Shown one piece after another: positions 17,701-26,425 of a DNA stretch of 64,000 bases. Each line of letters begins with the position of its first letter. The first letter of the stretch is position 1. This DNA is from Nocardia macrotermitis (GTDB taxonomy: Bacteria; Actinomycetota; Actinomycetes; Mycobacteriales; Mycobacteriaceae), in contig NZ_WEGK01000017.1 in NCBI RefSeq assembly GCF_009604405.1, positions 62,001-126,000 of the forward strand, in the 5' to 3' direction. The notes beneath the pieces are model-generated. The model ran no database searches, had not been told where the DNA came from, and saw nothing but the letters and a program-made list of their open reading frames with translations. The position numbers and the translations under genes were made by a program.

Positions 17701-20700
17701 CGGGCCAGAATTCTGGTGGCGGACAACGAATCTCCGCCGAGGGCGAAGAAGTTCTCGTGCGGGCCGACCCGGTCCAGACCGAGCACGTCGGCCCAGGCGG
17801 CGGCGATCACCGTGCTCAGCGCCGAATCGGTGGCGTGGCCGGAATCCGTTGTCGGGGAATCGTTCAGGGCCGCCTGGCCGCTTGCCGTCAGCTGTTTGCG
17901 GTCTACCTTGCCGCCCGGGGTGAGCGGCAGGGCCTCGAGGATCAGGATCCGGCTGGGGACCAGGTATCCCGCGATGCGGTCGAGCAGGTGTGCGCGCAGG
18001 GTCGGCTCGTCGGCGTCGGCCACGACGTGGGCGATCAGGGCGCGATGTCCGGGGCCGGACAGCTGCGGGACCGCCGTGACCACGGCGTGCTGCACATCCG
18101 GGTGGCTGCGCAGGGCGGCCTCCACGGCCGAGGGTTCGACGCGGCGGCCCCGCAATTGGACCTGGGAATCGCTGCGGCCGATGAATTCCAGCGTGCCGTC
18201 CGGACGACGACGCCCCAGATCCCCGGTGCGGTAGAGCCTTTCGCCGGTGACCGGATGCCGGATGAAGCGCCGGGCGGTGAGTTCGGGATCGCCCCGGTAC
18301 TCGCGGGCCACACCGATTCCGCTGCAACACATTTCGCCGACCACCCAGTCCGGGCATTCGAATCCGCGTTCGTCGAGCAGGTGGTAGCGCGCGCCGGGAA
18401 TGGGTCTGCCGTAGGGCACGCTGATCCAGTCCGGATAGTCGGCCGGATCGCCGACGCGGTGCCAGATGTTCCACAGGGTCGTCTCGGTGGGACCGCCCAC
18501 GCTGACGAGTTCGGCGGTGCCGAAGACCGCGCGATAGTCGGCGGCCAGTTCGAGTGGGAACCAGTCCCCGCCGAGGAAGGCCAGCCGCAGGGGCAGTTCG
18601 CCGAGATCGCCCGAGGCGTTCTCGCGGTGGTAGTCCAGCAGCATCCGCATCATCGCCGGGACCGAATTCCACAGGGTGACACCGTGTTCGGACATCAACG
18701 TCAGCCAATGCTCGGGATCGGTGCGTCGCGCGGCATCGGGCGCCACGACGCAACCGCCCGCACCCAGCACGCCGAACACGTCGAACAGCGACATGTCGTG
18801 GTGCAGCGCGGTGACCGCCAGCGAACGATCCTGCGGCCCGATGCCGAACGCGTGAGCGGTGGCGCGCAGACAGTTGACGACGCCACCGTGCTCGACCGCG
18901 ACCAGCTTGGGCTCACCGGTCGACCCGGACGTCGGCAGCAGATACGCCAAACTGCTTGCGGTAGTGATCGTTTCCGGAAGGCCCCGGTTCGACGGCACTA
19001 CCTGATCGACAGCCAGCGTGGGTGGTGTCCCCTCCGGCAACACCTGCTCGGTCGCGCTATCGGTCAGCACCGCAACCGGCCGCGCCCGCTCCAACAGCGC
19101 CGCGATCGATGACGTCGGCAACTCGGGATCGATGGGCAGATAAGCCATTCCGGCCCCCAACGCCCCGATCGCCGCCGCGATCTGCCGAGGCGACTTACCC
19201 ATGACGATCGCGACAATCGGTTCGGCCGCACCGGATTCCGGCGACACCTCGCGCAACCACCACGCGATCGCCGACACCTCGGCGAACAACTGCGCGTAGG
19301 TGAATTCACGCCCATCCGCCCCACGCAGCGCCGGAGCGTCGGGTCGCAAAGTCACTTGCTCCAGAAAGTCGCTGTGCGCCAGCGAATTCTCATCGGTGAG
19401 TGCTGAAATATCCTTGTACGCTTCGCTATCCAGCGCCCCGCTCCCCAGGCTGCCAGGGGCTGCCGCACCCGGGGTCGTGCTGTTGGTAACCGACGCATCG
19501 CGGCCGGTGAGACGAGCGCCGCGTCGGGCCCGCTCACCGTTCGAAGTTGCGCTGCCGCCGCCGAAATCGAGCCCACGCCGCAGGTGTCCGCCGGTCGAGT
19601 ACACCGCGTCGGGGCCTGTGGGATCGGCACCGTGCTGTGTCCGATCGCCTATTGCGCGCGCGGCGTCGAAGCCGATCGGATCCGTGCTGCTCCAACAGGT
19701 TTCGTCGTTCGCCAGGTTGCGCAGTAGGGTCGACCAGGCGGTGAACATCGCCTCGATGACGCCGGGCCGCAGCACATCTCGCACGTAGTCCCAGTTGATG
19801 TACAGCTCGCCGAGCCGCTCCTCGAGCTGGACGTCGAGGTACACCTGGGGGGTCGAGGTGATGTGGTAGACCGGCTCCAGGGCGCGCACGAGTGCGGAAT
19901 CGCCCTTGGAGAAGGCCAGTGTGCTGGTCAGGACTACGGGCATCAGGACGGGCCCGTGTTCGGTGCCGTGTAGTTCGCCGAGTCGGCGCAGCAGTTCGGT
20001 GCCGCTGATCACCCCGTACTCGAGCGCCTCCCACATGCGGTGCTGGGCACGGAAGGCGAAGTCGGCGAACGGTTCTCGCGCGCTCGCGTCGATGTCGAGC
20101 AGGGTGAAAGTCGCGAATTCACCGGCGACGTCCTGCACACCGTCCAGCAGTTCGTTGCGGCCCATGCGCGGGACGTTCAGCGTGAACCGGGGTGTGGCAC
20201 TCCAGTGCGCGACGACCTGAGCGAACGCCGCGATCATCAAACCGCTTGCGGTGAGCCCGTGTTCGGTGGCGACGGCCTGCAAGCGAGCCCAGGTCGACGC
20301 GTCGAGCACGTCGTCGAGACGATCGAATCGCGGGTGGGTCACCGACTCCGGTTCGCGTCGCAGCGGAAGTTGCGGCGGGCCCGGCAGATTCGGCAGGACG
20401 GTATCCCAGTACTCGTTCGCCTCGGTGATGTCCTCCGGATCGGTGAGTTCCCCGGCGGCGAGGACGTAGTCCCGGAACGAGCAGGTCAGCGCGGGCAGTT
20501 CGGCCTCGGGGTCGTCGTAGTAGAGCGACAGATCCCGAAGCAGCACATGCCAACTCGCGTAATCCAGCGTCAAACCATCGACGCCGACGTGCAACCGGGC
20601 CCGCACCGCATCGGCCCGATCGGTATCTCCCACCAGCGACAACGCCATACCGAAGATCGGATACCGATCGCACGCGCGCACCTCGTGCGCCATCGCGTCA

Positions 20701-21014
20701 CGCACCACGGCCAGTTCCGCCGCGACGGCGGATTCGTCCAGCCCGCGCAGATCCCGAAGTACCAGACCGGAATCGGGCACCTCGGTCAGGATCCGCTGCG
20801 TGGCGGTCCTCGCGTCCACCACCGCGCGCAACATGTCGTGCCGATCCACCACGCGCGCCCAGGCCGCCGTGAAACGCTCCGGATCGATCACACCGCGATA
20901 TTCGAGATACGCATGCGTGGAAACGTTTCCGAGCGGGTAGAAGTCACCGCGCCCGATGAGGTAGGCCCGCTGCGTATCGGTCAGCGGAAAGGGTTCGTGG
21001 CGTTCGGTTGTCAT
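11766..21014 (-). CDS. Hybrid NRPS/PKS: Cy-A-PCP-C-KS-AT-MT-ACP
   Basis: A 3082-aa protein. The N-terminal heterocyclization domain has FPLTDTQRAYLIGR and the DxxxxD signature VDGLTLDY (Asp146, Asp151), so it should form a thiazoline or oxazoline ring. The adenylation domain (about 540-1040) reads DMFNFGVLWK, nearest to Cys-type codes. A carrier (GGDSLSA) and a condensation domain follow; the latter carries HHIAFDN with Asn in place of the usual Gly and a long Thr/Pro/Asp-rich insertion with an 18-bp tandem repeat. From residue 1684 there is an extending polyketide module: ketosynthase (Cys1873, His2009, His2049), acyltransferase (GHSLGEY, Ser2310; PAVH at the specificity loop, so malonyl versus methylmalonyl is unclear), a SAM C-methyltransferase (ILEVGAGQGYL) and a carrier (GGESLL, Ser3018). 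No KR. ATGA overlaps join it to both neighbours. Confidence 0.9.
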   Translation of the reverse strand: MTTERHEPFPLTDTQRAYLIGRGDFYPLGNVSTHAYLEYRGVIDPERFTAAWARVVDRHDMLRAVVDARTATQRILTEVPDSGLVLRDLRGLDESAVAAELAVVRDAMAHEVRACDRYPIFGMALSLVGDTDRADAVRARLHVGVDGLTLDYASWHVLLRDLSLYYDDPEAELPALTCSFRDYVLAAGELTDPEDITEANEYWDTVLPNLPGPPQLPLRREPESVTHPRFDRLDDVLDASTWARLQAVATEHGLTASGLMIAAFAQVVAHWSATPRFTLNVPRMGRNELLDGVQDVAGEFATFTLLDIDASAREPFADFAFRAQHRMWEALEYGVISGTELLRRLGELHGTEHGPVLMPVVLTSTLAFSKGDSALVRALEPVYHITSTPQVYLDVQLEERLGELYINWDYVRDVLRPGVIEAMFTAWSTLLRNLANDETCWSSTDPIGFDAARAIGDRTQHGADPTGPDAVYSTGGHLRRGLDFGGGSATSNGERARRGARLTGRDASVTNSTTPGAAAPGSLGSGALDSEAYKDISALTDENSLAHSDFLEQVTLRPDAPALRGADGREFTYAQLFAEVSAIAWWLREVSPESGAAEPIVAIVMGKSPRQIAAAIGALGAGMAYLPIDPELPTSSIAALLERARPVAVLTDSATEQVLPEGTPPTLAVDQVVPSNRGLPETITTASSLAYLLPTSGSTGEPKLVAVEHGGVVNCLRATAHAFGIGPQDRSLAVTALHHDMSLFDVFGVLGAGGCVVAPDAARRTDPEHWLTLMSEHGVTLWNSVPAMMRMLLDYHRENASGDLGELPLRLAFLGGDWFPLELAADYRAVFGTAELVSVGGPTETTLWNIWHRVGDPADYPDWISVPYGRPIPGARYHLLDERGFECPDWVVGEMCCSGIGVAREYRGDPELTARRFIRHPVTGERLYRTGDLGRRRPDGTLEFIGRSDSQVQLRGRRVEPSAVEAALRSHPDVQHAVVTAVPQLSGPGHRALIAHVVADADEPTLRAHLLDRIAGYLVPSRILILEALPLTPGGKVDRKQLTASGQAALNDSPTTDSGHATDSALSTVIAAAWADVLGLDRVGPHENFFALGGDSLSATRILARLRRELAGCEVSARAVLAGIDVATCARELLAHAGPAIEQAARHTLDTGPAPEPTTRTTFTGPAPDSGPLSSAQRRMWFAERLAPGRAANHLAVTIHLDDTLDPDALCAALSDVVARHSILRTVYRTDANGLPTQHILELPPDPEHGETAPPSDSARNRDTAPAGTHADATSPGDAVGVGDAVGVGDRASIADTDTQWSPEATHNSNPDRAAHRPTDAAGVAPPQADAVRHFEVTRISHPDPIAHAHAEAIRPFDLSTDLPIRAGLTRDESEGWVLWIALHHIAFDNNCWDILFGDLSAAYRARRNGEIRARTPAGRYLDYALAEDDQAHSIDYTTARDYWRSRPLPPRPGSTLPPRAGRRTFRELTDQDLEAVTDTARAHGISETTVVMTAAAMTIAQRTGRDTTVLAVPVIDRSAPGADAVLGNFGNLVLVDIDLTAADPLTEVAAKSIEAYAHQRVPFDVVVADQRAARPGAVGPLFDAVFSARGELAGGLALDGVRTTLTPVDLGTARFDLVLESVEHDGGLQLGIVADRDRHRAEDTAALLDAFHAALLGLCSPTPTPQATSVCQPGSTARKEVQMTDTNEFEDLAEDAEADAIAVIGMDGRFPGAPDVPTFWRNLLESHEGAREFTLEQFLAGGGTEAEFADPALVRVASTVDGIDRFDADFFGYRPSEAELIDPQQRLFLECCHQALQQSGHVPDRFDGRIGVYAGSSQSRYFLENVYPHVMDQANSMASLPATSGSSPGGIATRVAYKLGLTGPAMSVQTACSTSLVAIHVACQDLLSYQCDVALAGGASLNPNPHQGYMAIADGPLSPDGRCRAFDAGANGMFPGDGVGVVVLKRLSDALADGDPIRAVIKGSAVNNDGNRKAGYGAPSAPGQVEVILAAQAAAGTTPEDIGYVEAHGTGTPVGDPIELRALDDAFRTGTDRTGYCLLGSVKTNLGHLDAAAGVAGFIKTVLALENRAIPPSLHYTAPNPLFDLDASPFRVATGVTEWNDSLPELAAVSSFGIGGTNAHVILARAPRREDAREKTSAPEVLALSARTPEAVGAAAEQLAAHLAANPQLDLADVAHTLRVAREEYEFRTAVAASGIEEARDALSAATPVHATDDRAVVFVLPGGGTAYTRMGLGLYTSEPAFRDVIDAAAAAAEPLTGVNLVDHLRDPEGFADGGDSAVAFAGIVATEIGLAATLARYGVTPTALIGHSLGEYAAACIAGVMSLEDTIEVVIERARLLDRAGGAATSVLLGTDELAEYLTANLGIATVNGPLHTTVSGPEDEIAALETVLEAKGVDVNRLPLPAVHSALLDPELPALAKVLATVTLNAPRIPVISNVSGTWLTTAEATDPDYWLRHTRQTVRFADGIDTLVKEHAPLFVEAGPGRGLTRLIELQAGKESVAPPAMRHRRDETEDRTVLLTALGGIWAGGGAVDLALTGSPDARKVTLPGYAYQRRRFWIDPPARSATRRFDLFGYLGRRESELRQQIPVEHVEQGLDSRLEALCALYVGRFLREIGCDTAPGAVVDPKAIAAEQKFVAPYERFFDALLSLLLADGYAVREGELLRFTEKPCDEGELERERAALLTQYPDSEEELAFLDYCSARYRQVCTGEIAGTEVMFANGSDDRSTEVVDKRLAHSDVAIYTRLVGSTLRELAAGRDRPLRILEVGAGQGYLTWVVAEAVHGTPVEYTFTDLGRSFVVAAQRKAQEEGYDWMRFGVLDVTTDAEAQGFSEPFDVILAFNVLHATPELATTVSKVHSLLAPGGSLLLLESAQQRRVSMLTAGLFEGWWYFTDSLRTHSPLVSPKQWAELLRGAGFADVHVQGDMDTHEGPIPVDHALIIGSRALTTTAAETSEQPAPAGRGIFGGGSAFNARPNLSVPYREPDGPLQSRIAEAWQAVLGIDKVGADDDFFDLGGESLLAMQLVTSLRKELGVSLSVKQFFSSGNLTVTGLAELVELARSESNSGPAADVIVRSTRRVVRS
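17151..17186. repeat. Two 18-bp tandem units inside the condensation-domain insertion
   Basis: GACGCCTACCGCATCGCC (17151-17168) is followed directly by GACACCTACCGCATCGCC (17169-17186), differing at one base. On the coding strand they give the repeated peptide GDAVGV. They lie in the low-complexity insertion of the condensation domain of the 3082-aa synthase and probably arose by slippage. Confidence 0.8.
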
Positions 21015-24000
21015 CGTTTGTTCCTCCGGCGCGCGGCGGCCGCCCGTTGCGCGGATTTGGCCGCCTCGGCACGTCGCTTGGCCGCCGCGACCGCATCGCC
21101 GTCGACCCGCGTCTCCGTGCTCGGCTCACCGGTCCGCTGCTTGTCCAGGTGGGTGGCGAGTTGCCCGATCGTGGTGTGCTCGAACAACTCCAGCAGCGCG
21201 ATCTCGACCCCGAATTCGGCATCGATCAGGTTCTGCACCCGCACCATGGCCATGGAGTGGCCGCCGAGTTCGAAGAAGTTGCGGTTCGAACCGACCGATT
21301 CGACACCGAGCACCTCACACCAGATCCGGGCCAGCCGCACCTCGGTGTCACCGCTGGGCGCGATGCGATCGGGCGCCTCGTCCGGCACCGGAACGGCCAA
21401 CGCGGCCAACCCTTTTCGATCGACCTTGCCCGCGGTGGTCAGCGGAATGCTGTCCAGCACGGTGATGCCGCGCGGCACCATGAAGGTCGGAACCCAGCGG
21501 GTGAACCACTGCCGCAACAGGTTCGCGTCGCACCGGGCGTCCTCCTCGGGCTGGCAGAACGCCGCCAGTTCCCCCTCGGAGTCCAGCACGACCGCGGCGC
21601 GGCGCACCGCCGGATGGCGCATCGCCACGGCCTCGAGTTCGGGCAGTTCCACCCGGTGCCCGTGCACCTTGACCTGATGATCGACGCGGCCGCAGAATTG
21701 CAGTTCGCCGGTCACGGTGAACTTCGCCAGATCGCCGGTCCGGTAGAGCCGGGTGCCGGGCAGTCCGGAAACCACATCGGCGACAAAGGATTCCGCACTT
21801 CGACCGGGCGCGTTGACGTAGCCGCGTCCCAGCGGCAACCCGCCGATGTACAACTCACCGACCGCGCCGACGGGAACGGGACGCAGTCGCCGATCCAGAA
21901 CATATACGCGCGCACCGGGATTCGGCGTCCCCATGGTGACCGCGGTACTCGCACCGCCCGACGGAACGTACTTGCGGCACGCCACCCCGATGGTCGCCTC
22001 GGCCGGACCGTACCCGTGGAACATGGTCGCCTCGGAGAAGGCCGCCGCGAACCGCCCGTACAGCTCATCGGTCAAAGCCTCACCGCCACACCAGACATAG
22101 CGCAGCGAACGCGCCCGCGTGGTGCTGTCACGACGATCCAGGATGAGATCCAGCATCGAGGCCACGACGTAGAAGAAGGTGACCTGGTCGCGTTCGATCA
22201 CCTCGAGCAGATGCCCGATATCGGCCTCCCGCTCGGGCGCGACGATGGCCAACCGGCCGCCGACCGCGAGCGGCAGGAAGATCTCGTTGATCGAAATATC
22301 GAAGCCCAGTGGCGCTTTGAACAACACCGCGTCGGATGGCCCGAAGTCCAGCAGGCCCTGCTGCCAGCGCAGCCGGTAGCCGATCGCGCCGTGCCGGATC
22401 ATCACGCCCTTGGGCGTTCCGGTCGAGCCGGAGGTGAACATGACGTACGCGAGTTGTTCGGGATCGACCGTCGGTAGCGTGTGCTGGCCGGGTTCGTCGT
22501 CCGACCGCACATCGAGCATCGAAATACCCTGTGGCACTTCGGACACCGCAGTGGGATCGGCGATCATCAGCGAGACGCCCGCCTGTGCGAGCACCTGACT
22601 GCGGCGTTCGGGCGGCCAGGTCGTATCGACGGGCACGAAGGCCGCACCCGCCCGCATCACACCCAGCAGCGACACCACGTAGTCGATGCCGCGCGGCAGC
22701 GACACCGCGACGATCTGCTCCCGCACCACACCCGCATCCAGCAGCCTGCGCGCCAAACGCGCTGTGGCCGCGTCCAATTCACCGTAGGTGAGCGATGCCG
22801 AATCGGTCGTGATGGCGACCGCCGCGGGATCCCGCCGCGCCGCCTCGAGGACGAGTTCGGGCACCGCGGGTGGTCGAGCGCCGCGCGGAATCCCGGTACT
22901 CGACACATCGGCCGAATCCGGATGCCCGGCACCGGTCCACCCCGTGTACAGCAGCTCACGCTGCGCGGACGGGACGATCGAAACCTCCGCCAGTGCCGAA
23001 TCCGGCTCGGCGGCAAGATATTCCAGCGCGGCGGTGATGGACTCGGCGATCCGAGCGATGGTCTCGACGGCGAAGATGTCCAGCGCCCCGGTCACCGCAC
23101 CTCGGATCTGCCCGTCCTCCTCCCAGACGTTGCACACCAGATCGAACCGCGCGGTGTCGACCCGATCGATGATCGCCTCGCCGACGGCCCCACCCATCCG
23201 CAGCGGCTGCACCGGCTGCTGCCCGATCACCATGGCCTGCGGAATCGGCGTCCGGTTGGCGGTCGCGTCCCAGCCCAGCTCCGCGATGAGCTCGTCGAAG
23301 GCCACCGACTGATGGGCCAGCGCCTCGCCGATGGTGTCCCGCACCTGGTCGAGCAGGGTGCTGAACGGCAGGTCGGGGGAGATGCGCTCGCGCAGCAGCA
23401 CGGTATCGGCGAAGGAGCCGACCGCGTCCCGCTCGGCGGCATCGAGGCGGCCGTGCGTGACGGTGCCGGTCAGGATGTCGGTCTGCCCGGTGAGCCGATG
23501 CAGCACGGTGATGAATGCCGCGGTGACCAGCGCGAAGGTACTCGCGTGATGACGTTGCCCGAGCGCGCGCAACTCGGCCGACGGAGCCGCGTCGACATCG
23601 AAGGTGTGCGCGTGCCCGGCGAAGGTCGGCGTATCCGGCCGCGGCCGGTCCGCGGGCAGTTCCAGCGCGGCGGGCTCACCCGCCAGACGCTCACGCCAAT
23701 AGTCCAGCGCCACAAGCTGTTCGGCCTTGCTCGCCGGATCCTCGCGACGCAGCATGAGATCGGGGAACTGCGCGACTCTCGCGGGCAGCTGCGGCACCCG
23801 CGATTCGAGCTCGGCCGCGTACAACTCGGCCAGTTCGGAGTGCAGCACCGCGACGCTCATCCCGTCGGCGATGCTGTGATGCGCGCACAGCAGCATCAGA
23901 TGCGGACCATCGGGAGCGCTGCCGGGCGCGAACGCCAGCCGAACCAGCGGCCCGGTACCGAGATCGAAAGGTGCGGAATCGATTTCGCTGATCCACTGCT

Positions 24001-26425
24001 CGGCGGTACGACCGTTGCTCTCGCGTACAGTTAGAATGTCCACACCGTCGTCCGCCTCGTCGACGACGGCGAACGGCATGTTCTCGTGCACCACGAACCG
24101 CGTCCGCAGCGCCGCATGCCGAGCCAGCAGCCGCTTGCTCGCCCGCCGCAGCGCCTCCACATCGACACTGCCGCGCAACCGCATCGGAAATCCGATGTTG
24201 TAGGCACTCGACGTCGGGTACAGCTGCATGAACAACCACATCCGACGCTGCGCCGCACTCAAGGGAATCCGCATACCCGGCTGCCAGCTGTGCGTCTCCA
24301 CGACGGTCGAAACCCGTTCGCGCGCATTGATCAACGTCGCCAACTGCGCGGGAGTCGTTGCCTCGGACAGCAATTCGCGAATGGACAGATCCACCGCACA
24401 CGCCTCGCGCATCCGATCCACGATCCGCGCCGCCAGCAGCGAATGCCCACCCAGATCGAAGAAATCGTCGTGCACCCCGACCTGCTCGAATCCGAACTCC
24501 GCGGCCCAGATTCGCGTCACCGTGGTCTCGGTGGCAGAACTCGGCGCGACATACGGCGGCAGGGTGATCGGCCGCGGATGCACCGACTCGGCCTGCTCAG
24601 CGACGACATGCTGCACCTGCTGCGGCGGCTCGGGAGCCCAACACCGTTGGCGCAGATAGGGATGCCCCGGCAGCGCGAGCCGAACCGGAGTGTGCGCACC
24701 ACGCAACACACCCGGATCGATATCGCCCTGATCCTCGAGCCACGCCCGCCCGACCGTCCGCAACGTCGCGAGATACTGCTCATCGTCGAGCCCGTCGACA
24801 TCGGTGCCGGGCACGACCCCCGCGTCGGCGATCGACACCGAGAAATTCGAGGACTCCTGCGAATCGTCCCGCAGCACACGTTCGGCCTCGGCGATATCGG
24901 TCACGATGAACGCCGCCCGCACCGCATGACACTGCCGCCCCGACTGCAACGTCCACGCGAACGCCCGCAGATCCGTATCCCGATGCGCGGCAAGATGATC
25001 CGCCAGCTCCTTGCGCATATCCCGCAACTGGACGGTACTGCGCGCCGACAACGTCAGCAGCTCCGCGACCCGCCCCGGCGCGGGCAGATCCCGTCGCGGA
25101 GCCTGCGCGAGCACCGCATGCGCATTGGTGCCCCCCAACCCGAACACATGCACACCCGCCCGCCGAATCCGCCCCGACGCATGCTCCGGCCAGGCCAGCA
25201 GCTCGGGATTCACCGCGAACGGCGTGCCGTCGAAGTCGATGCGCGGATTGAGCGGCGAACAGTTGATACTCGGCGGCAACTCGTCGTGCGTGAGCGACAG
25301 CAGCACCTTGGCCACCCCGAGCGCGCCCGCGGCGGCCCAGGTGTCGCCGATGTTGGGTTTGTGCGTGCCGATCAGCACCCGGTGCTCGCGGTCGCGCAGC
25401 AGCCCCTCGAACCCCTCGCTCAGCGCCGCGATCTCGATCTCGTCGCCGAGAGCCGTTCCGGTGCCGTGGGTTTCGAGGTAATCCAGTTCGTCGGCCTCGA
25501 TGCCCGCGACGCCCAGCGCCTCGGCGACCGCCTCGGCCTGCGCCCCGGCATCGGGTGCGGCGAATCCGGCCTTGCCCGCGCCGTCGTTGTTCACGGCCGT
25601 GGCCTCCAGGACGCCCAGAATGGGGTCGCCGTCGGCGATCGCGTCGGCGAGCCGCCGCAACGCCAGCACCGCGACGCCGTCACCGGGCGTGGTGCCGTCG
25701 GCGTGCGCGGAGAACGCGCGGCAGTGCCCGTCGGGGGAGTTGATCCCGCCCTCGCGGTAGCGGTAGCCGGTGTACTGCGGCACGTAGACCGTCGCCCCAC
25801 CGGCCAGGGCCAGATCGGATTCGCCCGCGAGCAGGCTCTGCGCGGCCAGATGCACCGCGACCAGCGAGGTCGCGCATCCGGCCTGCACATTCACCGCCGG
25901 ACCGCGCAGGCCCAGCGACCAGGCGATGCGGGCGGCGAGGAAATCCTTGCTGTTGCCGAGCAGATGATCCATGCGCGCGGCCGGATCGTGCCGCTCGAGC
26001 GGCAGCAGATGATGCTGATAGTACGAATCCGGGCCGGAGCCGGCGAACACGCTGATCGCGCCGTCGAACCGGGCCGGGTCGATGGCCGCGGATTCCAGTG
26101 TCTCACTGGCACATTCGAGCAGCAGCCGCAATTGCGGGTCGGTGGTTTCGGCTTCCCGGGGGGTGAGGCCGAAACGCCCCGGATCGAACTGTTCGATACC
26201 GTCCAGCACCGGACGGGTGCGGACCAGCGCCGGATCGGCGATCTCGGCGTCGCTGAGCCCGGATCGGCGCAGTTGCTCGTCGGTGAAGGTGGTCAGCGCC
26301 TCGTGGCCCTCGCGCAGCAACGCCCAGAACTGCTCGGGCGTCTGCGCGCCGGCGGTGCGCAGCGCCAGGCCGACCACGGCGATGGCGTTCTCGTCGACCG
26401 AGTGCTCGCCCGTCGATGCGGTCAT
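21011..26425 (-). CDS. Hybrid PKS/NRPS: KS(atypical)-carrier-C-A-PCP, predicted graminine/hydroxyornithine-type module
   Basis: An 1804-aa protein. Residues 12-440 are a ketosynthase with Cys184 (QAGCATSLVA) and His320 (ETHGTGT), but the second catalytic His is replaced: the motif reads KPNIGD (Asp361) instead of NxGH. The usual KS-AT linker is joined almost directly to the post-AT linker (GHPYLRQRCW), so the acyltransferase is missing. A carrier (GGHSLL, Ser662), a condensation domain (HHSIADG, His849-His850) and an adenylation domain (about 1190-1690; TSGSTGTPKG) follow, then a carrier (GGHSMA, Ser1724) and a basic tail. The specificity residues are Asp1376, Ile1377, Asn1380, Tyr1419, Trp1445, Gly1447, Gly1471, Ile1479, Gly1480 and the A10 Lys, giving DINYWGGIGK. 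I know this as the formyl-hydroxyornithine code, here probably graminine. ATGA overlaps with both neighbours. Confidence 0.9.
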   Translation of the reverse strand: MTASTGEHSVDENAIAVVGLALRTAGAQTPEQFWALLREGHEALTTFTDEQLRRSGLSDAEIADPALVRTRPVLDGIEQFDPGRFGLTPREAETTDPQLRLLLECASETLESAAIDPARFDGAISVFAGSGPDSYYQHHLLPLERHDPAARMDHLLGNSKDFLAARIAWSLGLRGPAVNVQAGCATSLVAVHLAAQSLLAGESDLALAGGATVYVPQYTGYRYREGGINSPDGHCRAFSAHADGTTPGDGVAVLALRRLADAIADGDPILGVLEATAVNNDGAGKAGFAAPDAGAQAEAVAEALGVAGIEADELDYLETHGTGTALGDEIEIAALSEGFEGLLRDREHRVLIGTHKPNIGDTWAAAGALGVAKVLLSLTHDELPPSINCSPLNPRIDFDGTPFAVNPELLAWPEHASGRIRRAGVHVFGLGGTNAHAVLAQAPRRDLPAPGRVAELLTLSARSTVQLRDMRKELADHLAAHRDTDLRAFAWTLQSGRQCHAVRAAFIVTDIAEAERVLRDDSQESSNFSVSIADAGVVPGTDVDGLDDEQYLATLRTVGRAWLEDQGDIDPGVLRGAHTPVRLALPGHPYLRQRCWAPEPPQQVQHVVAEQAESVHPRPITLPPYVAPSSATETTVTRIWAAEFGFEQVGVHDDFFDLGGHSLLAARIVDRMREACAVDLSIRELLSEATTPAQLATLINARERVSTVVETHSWQPGMRIPLSAAQRRMWLFMQLYPTSSAYNIGFPMRLRGSVDVEALRRASKRLLARHAALRTRFVVHENMPFAVVDEADDGVDILTVRESNGRTAEQWISEIDSAPFDLGTGPLVRLAFAPGSAPDGPHLMLLCAHHSIADGMSVAVLHSELAELYAAELESRVPQLPARVAQFPDLMLRREDPASKAEQLVALDYWRERLAGEPAALELPADRPRPDTPTFAGHAHTFDVDAAPSAELRALGQRHHASTFALVTAAFITVLHRLTGQTDILTGTVTHGRLDAAERDAVGSFADTVLLRERISPDLPFSTLLDQVRDTIGEALAHQSVAFDELIAELGWDATANRTPIPQAMVIGQQPVQPLRMGGAVGEAIIDRVDTARFDLVCNVWEEDGQIRGAVTGALDIFAVETIARIAESITAALEYLAAEPDSALAEVSIVPSAQRELLYTGWTGAGHPDSADVSSTGIPRGARPPAVPELVLEAARRDPAAVAITTDSASLTYGELDAATARLARRLLDAGVVREQIVAVSLPRGIDYVVSLLGVMRAGAAFVPVDTTWPPERRSQVLAQAGVSLMIADPTAVSEVPQGISMLDVRSDDEPGQHTLPTVDPEQLAYVMFTSGSTGTPKGVMIRHGAIGYRLRWQQGLLDFGPSDAVLFKAPLGFDISINEIFLPLAVGGRLAIVAPEREADIGHLLEVIERDQVTFFYVVASMLDLILDRRDSTTRARSLRYVWCGGEALTDELYGRFAAAFSEATMFHGYGPAEATIGVACRKYVPSGGASTAVTMGTPNPGARVYVLDRRLRPVPVGAVGELYIGGLPLGRGYVNAPGRSAESFVADVVSGLPGTRLYRTGDLAKFTVTGELQFCGRVDHQVKVHGHRVELPELEAVAMRHPAVRRAAVVLDSEGELAAFCQPEEDARCDANLLRQWFTRWVPTFMVPRGITVLDSIPLTTAGKVDRKGLAALAVPVPDEAPDRIAPSGDTEVRLARIWCEVLGVESVGSNRNFFELGGHSMAMVRVQNLIDAEFGVEIALLELFEHTTIGQLATHLDKQRTGEPSTETRVDGDAVAAAKRRAEAAKSAQRAAAARRRNKR

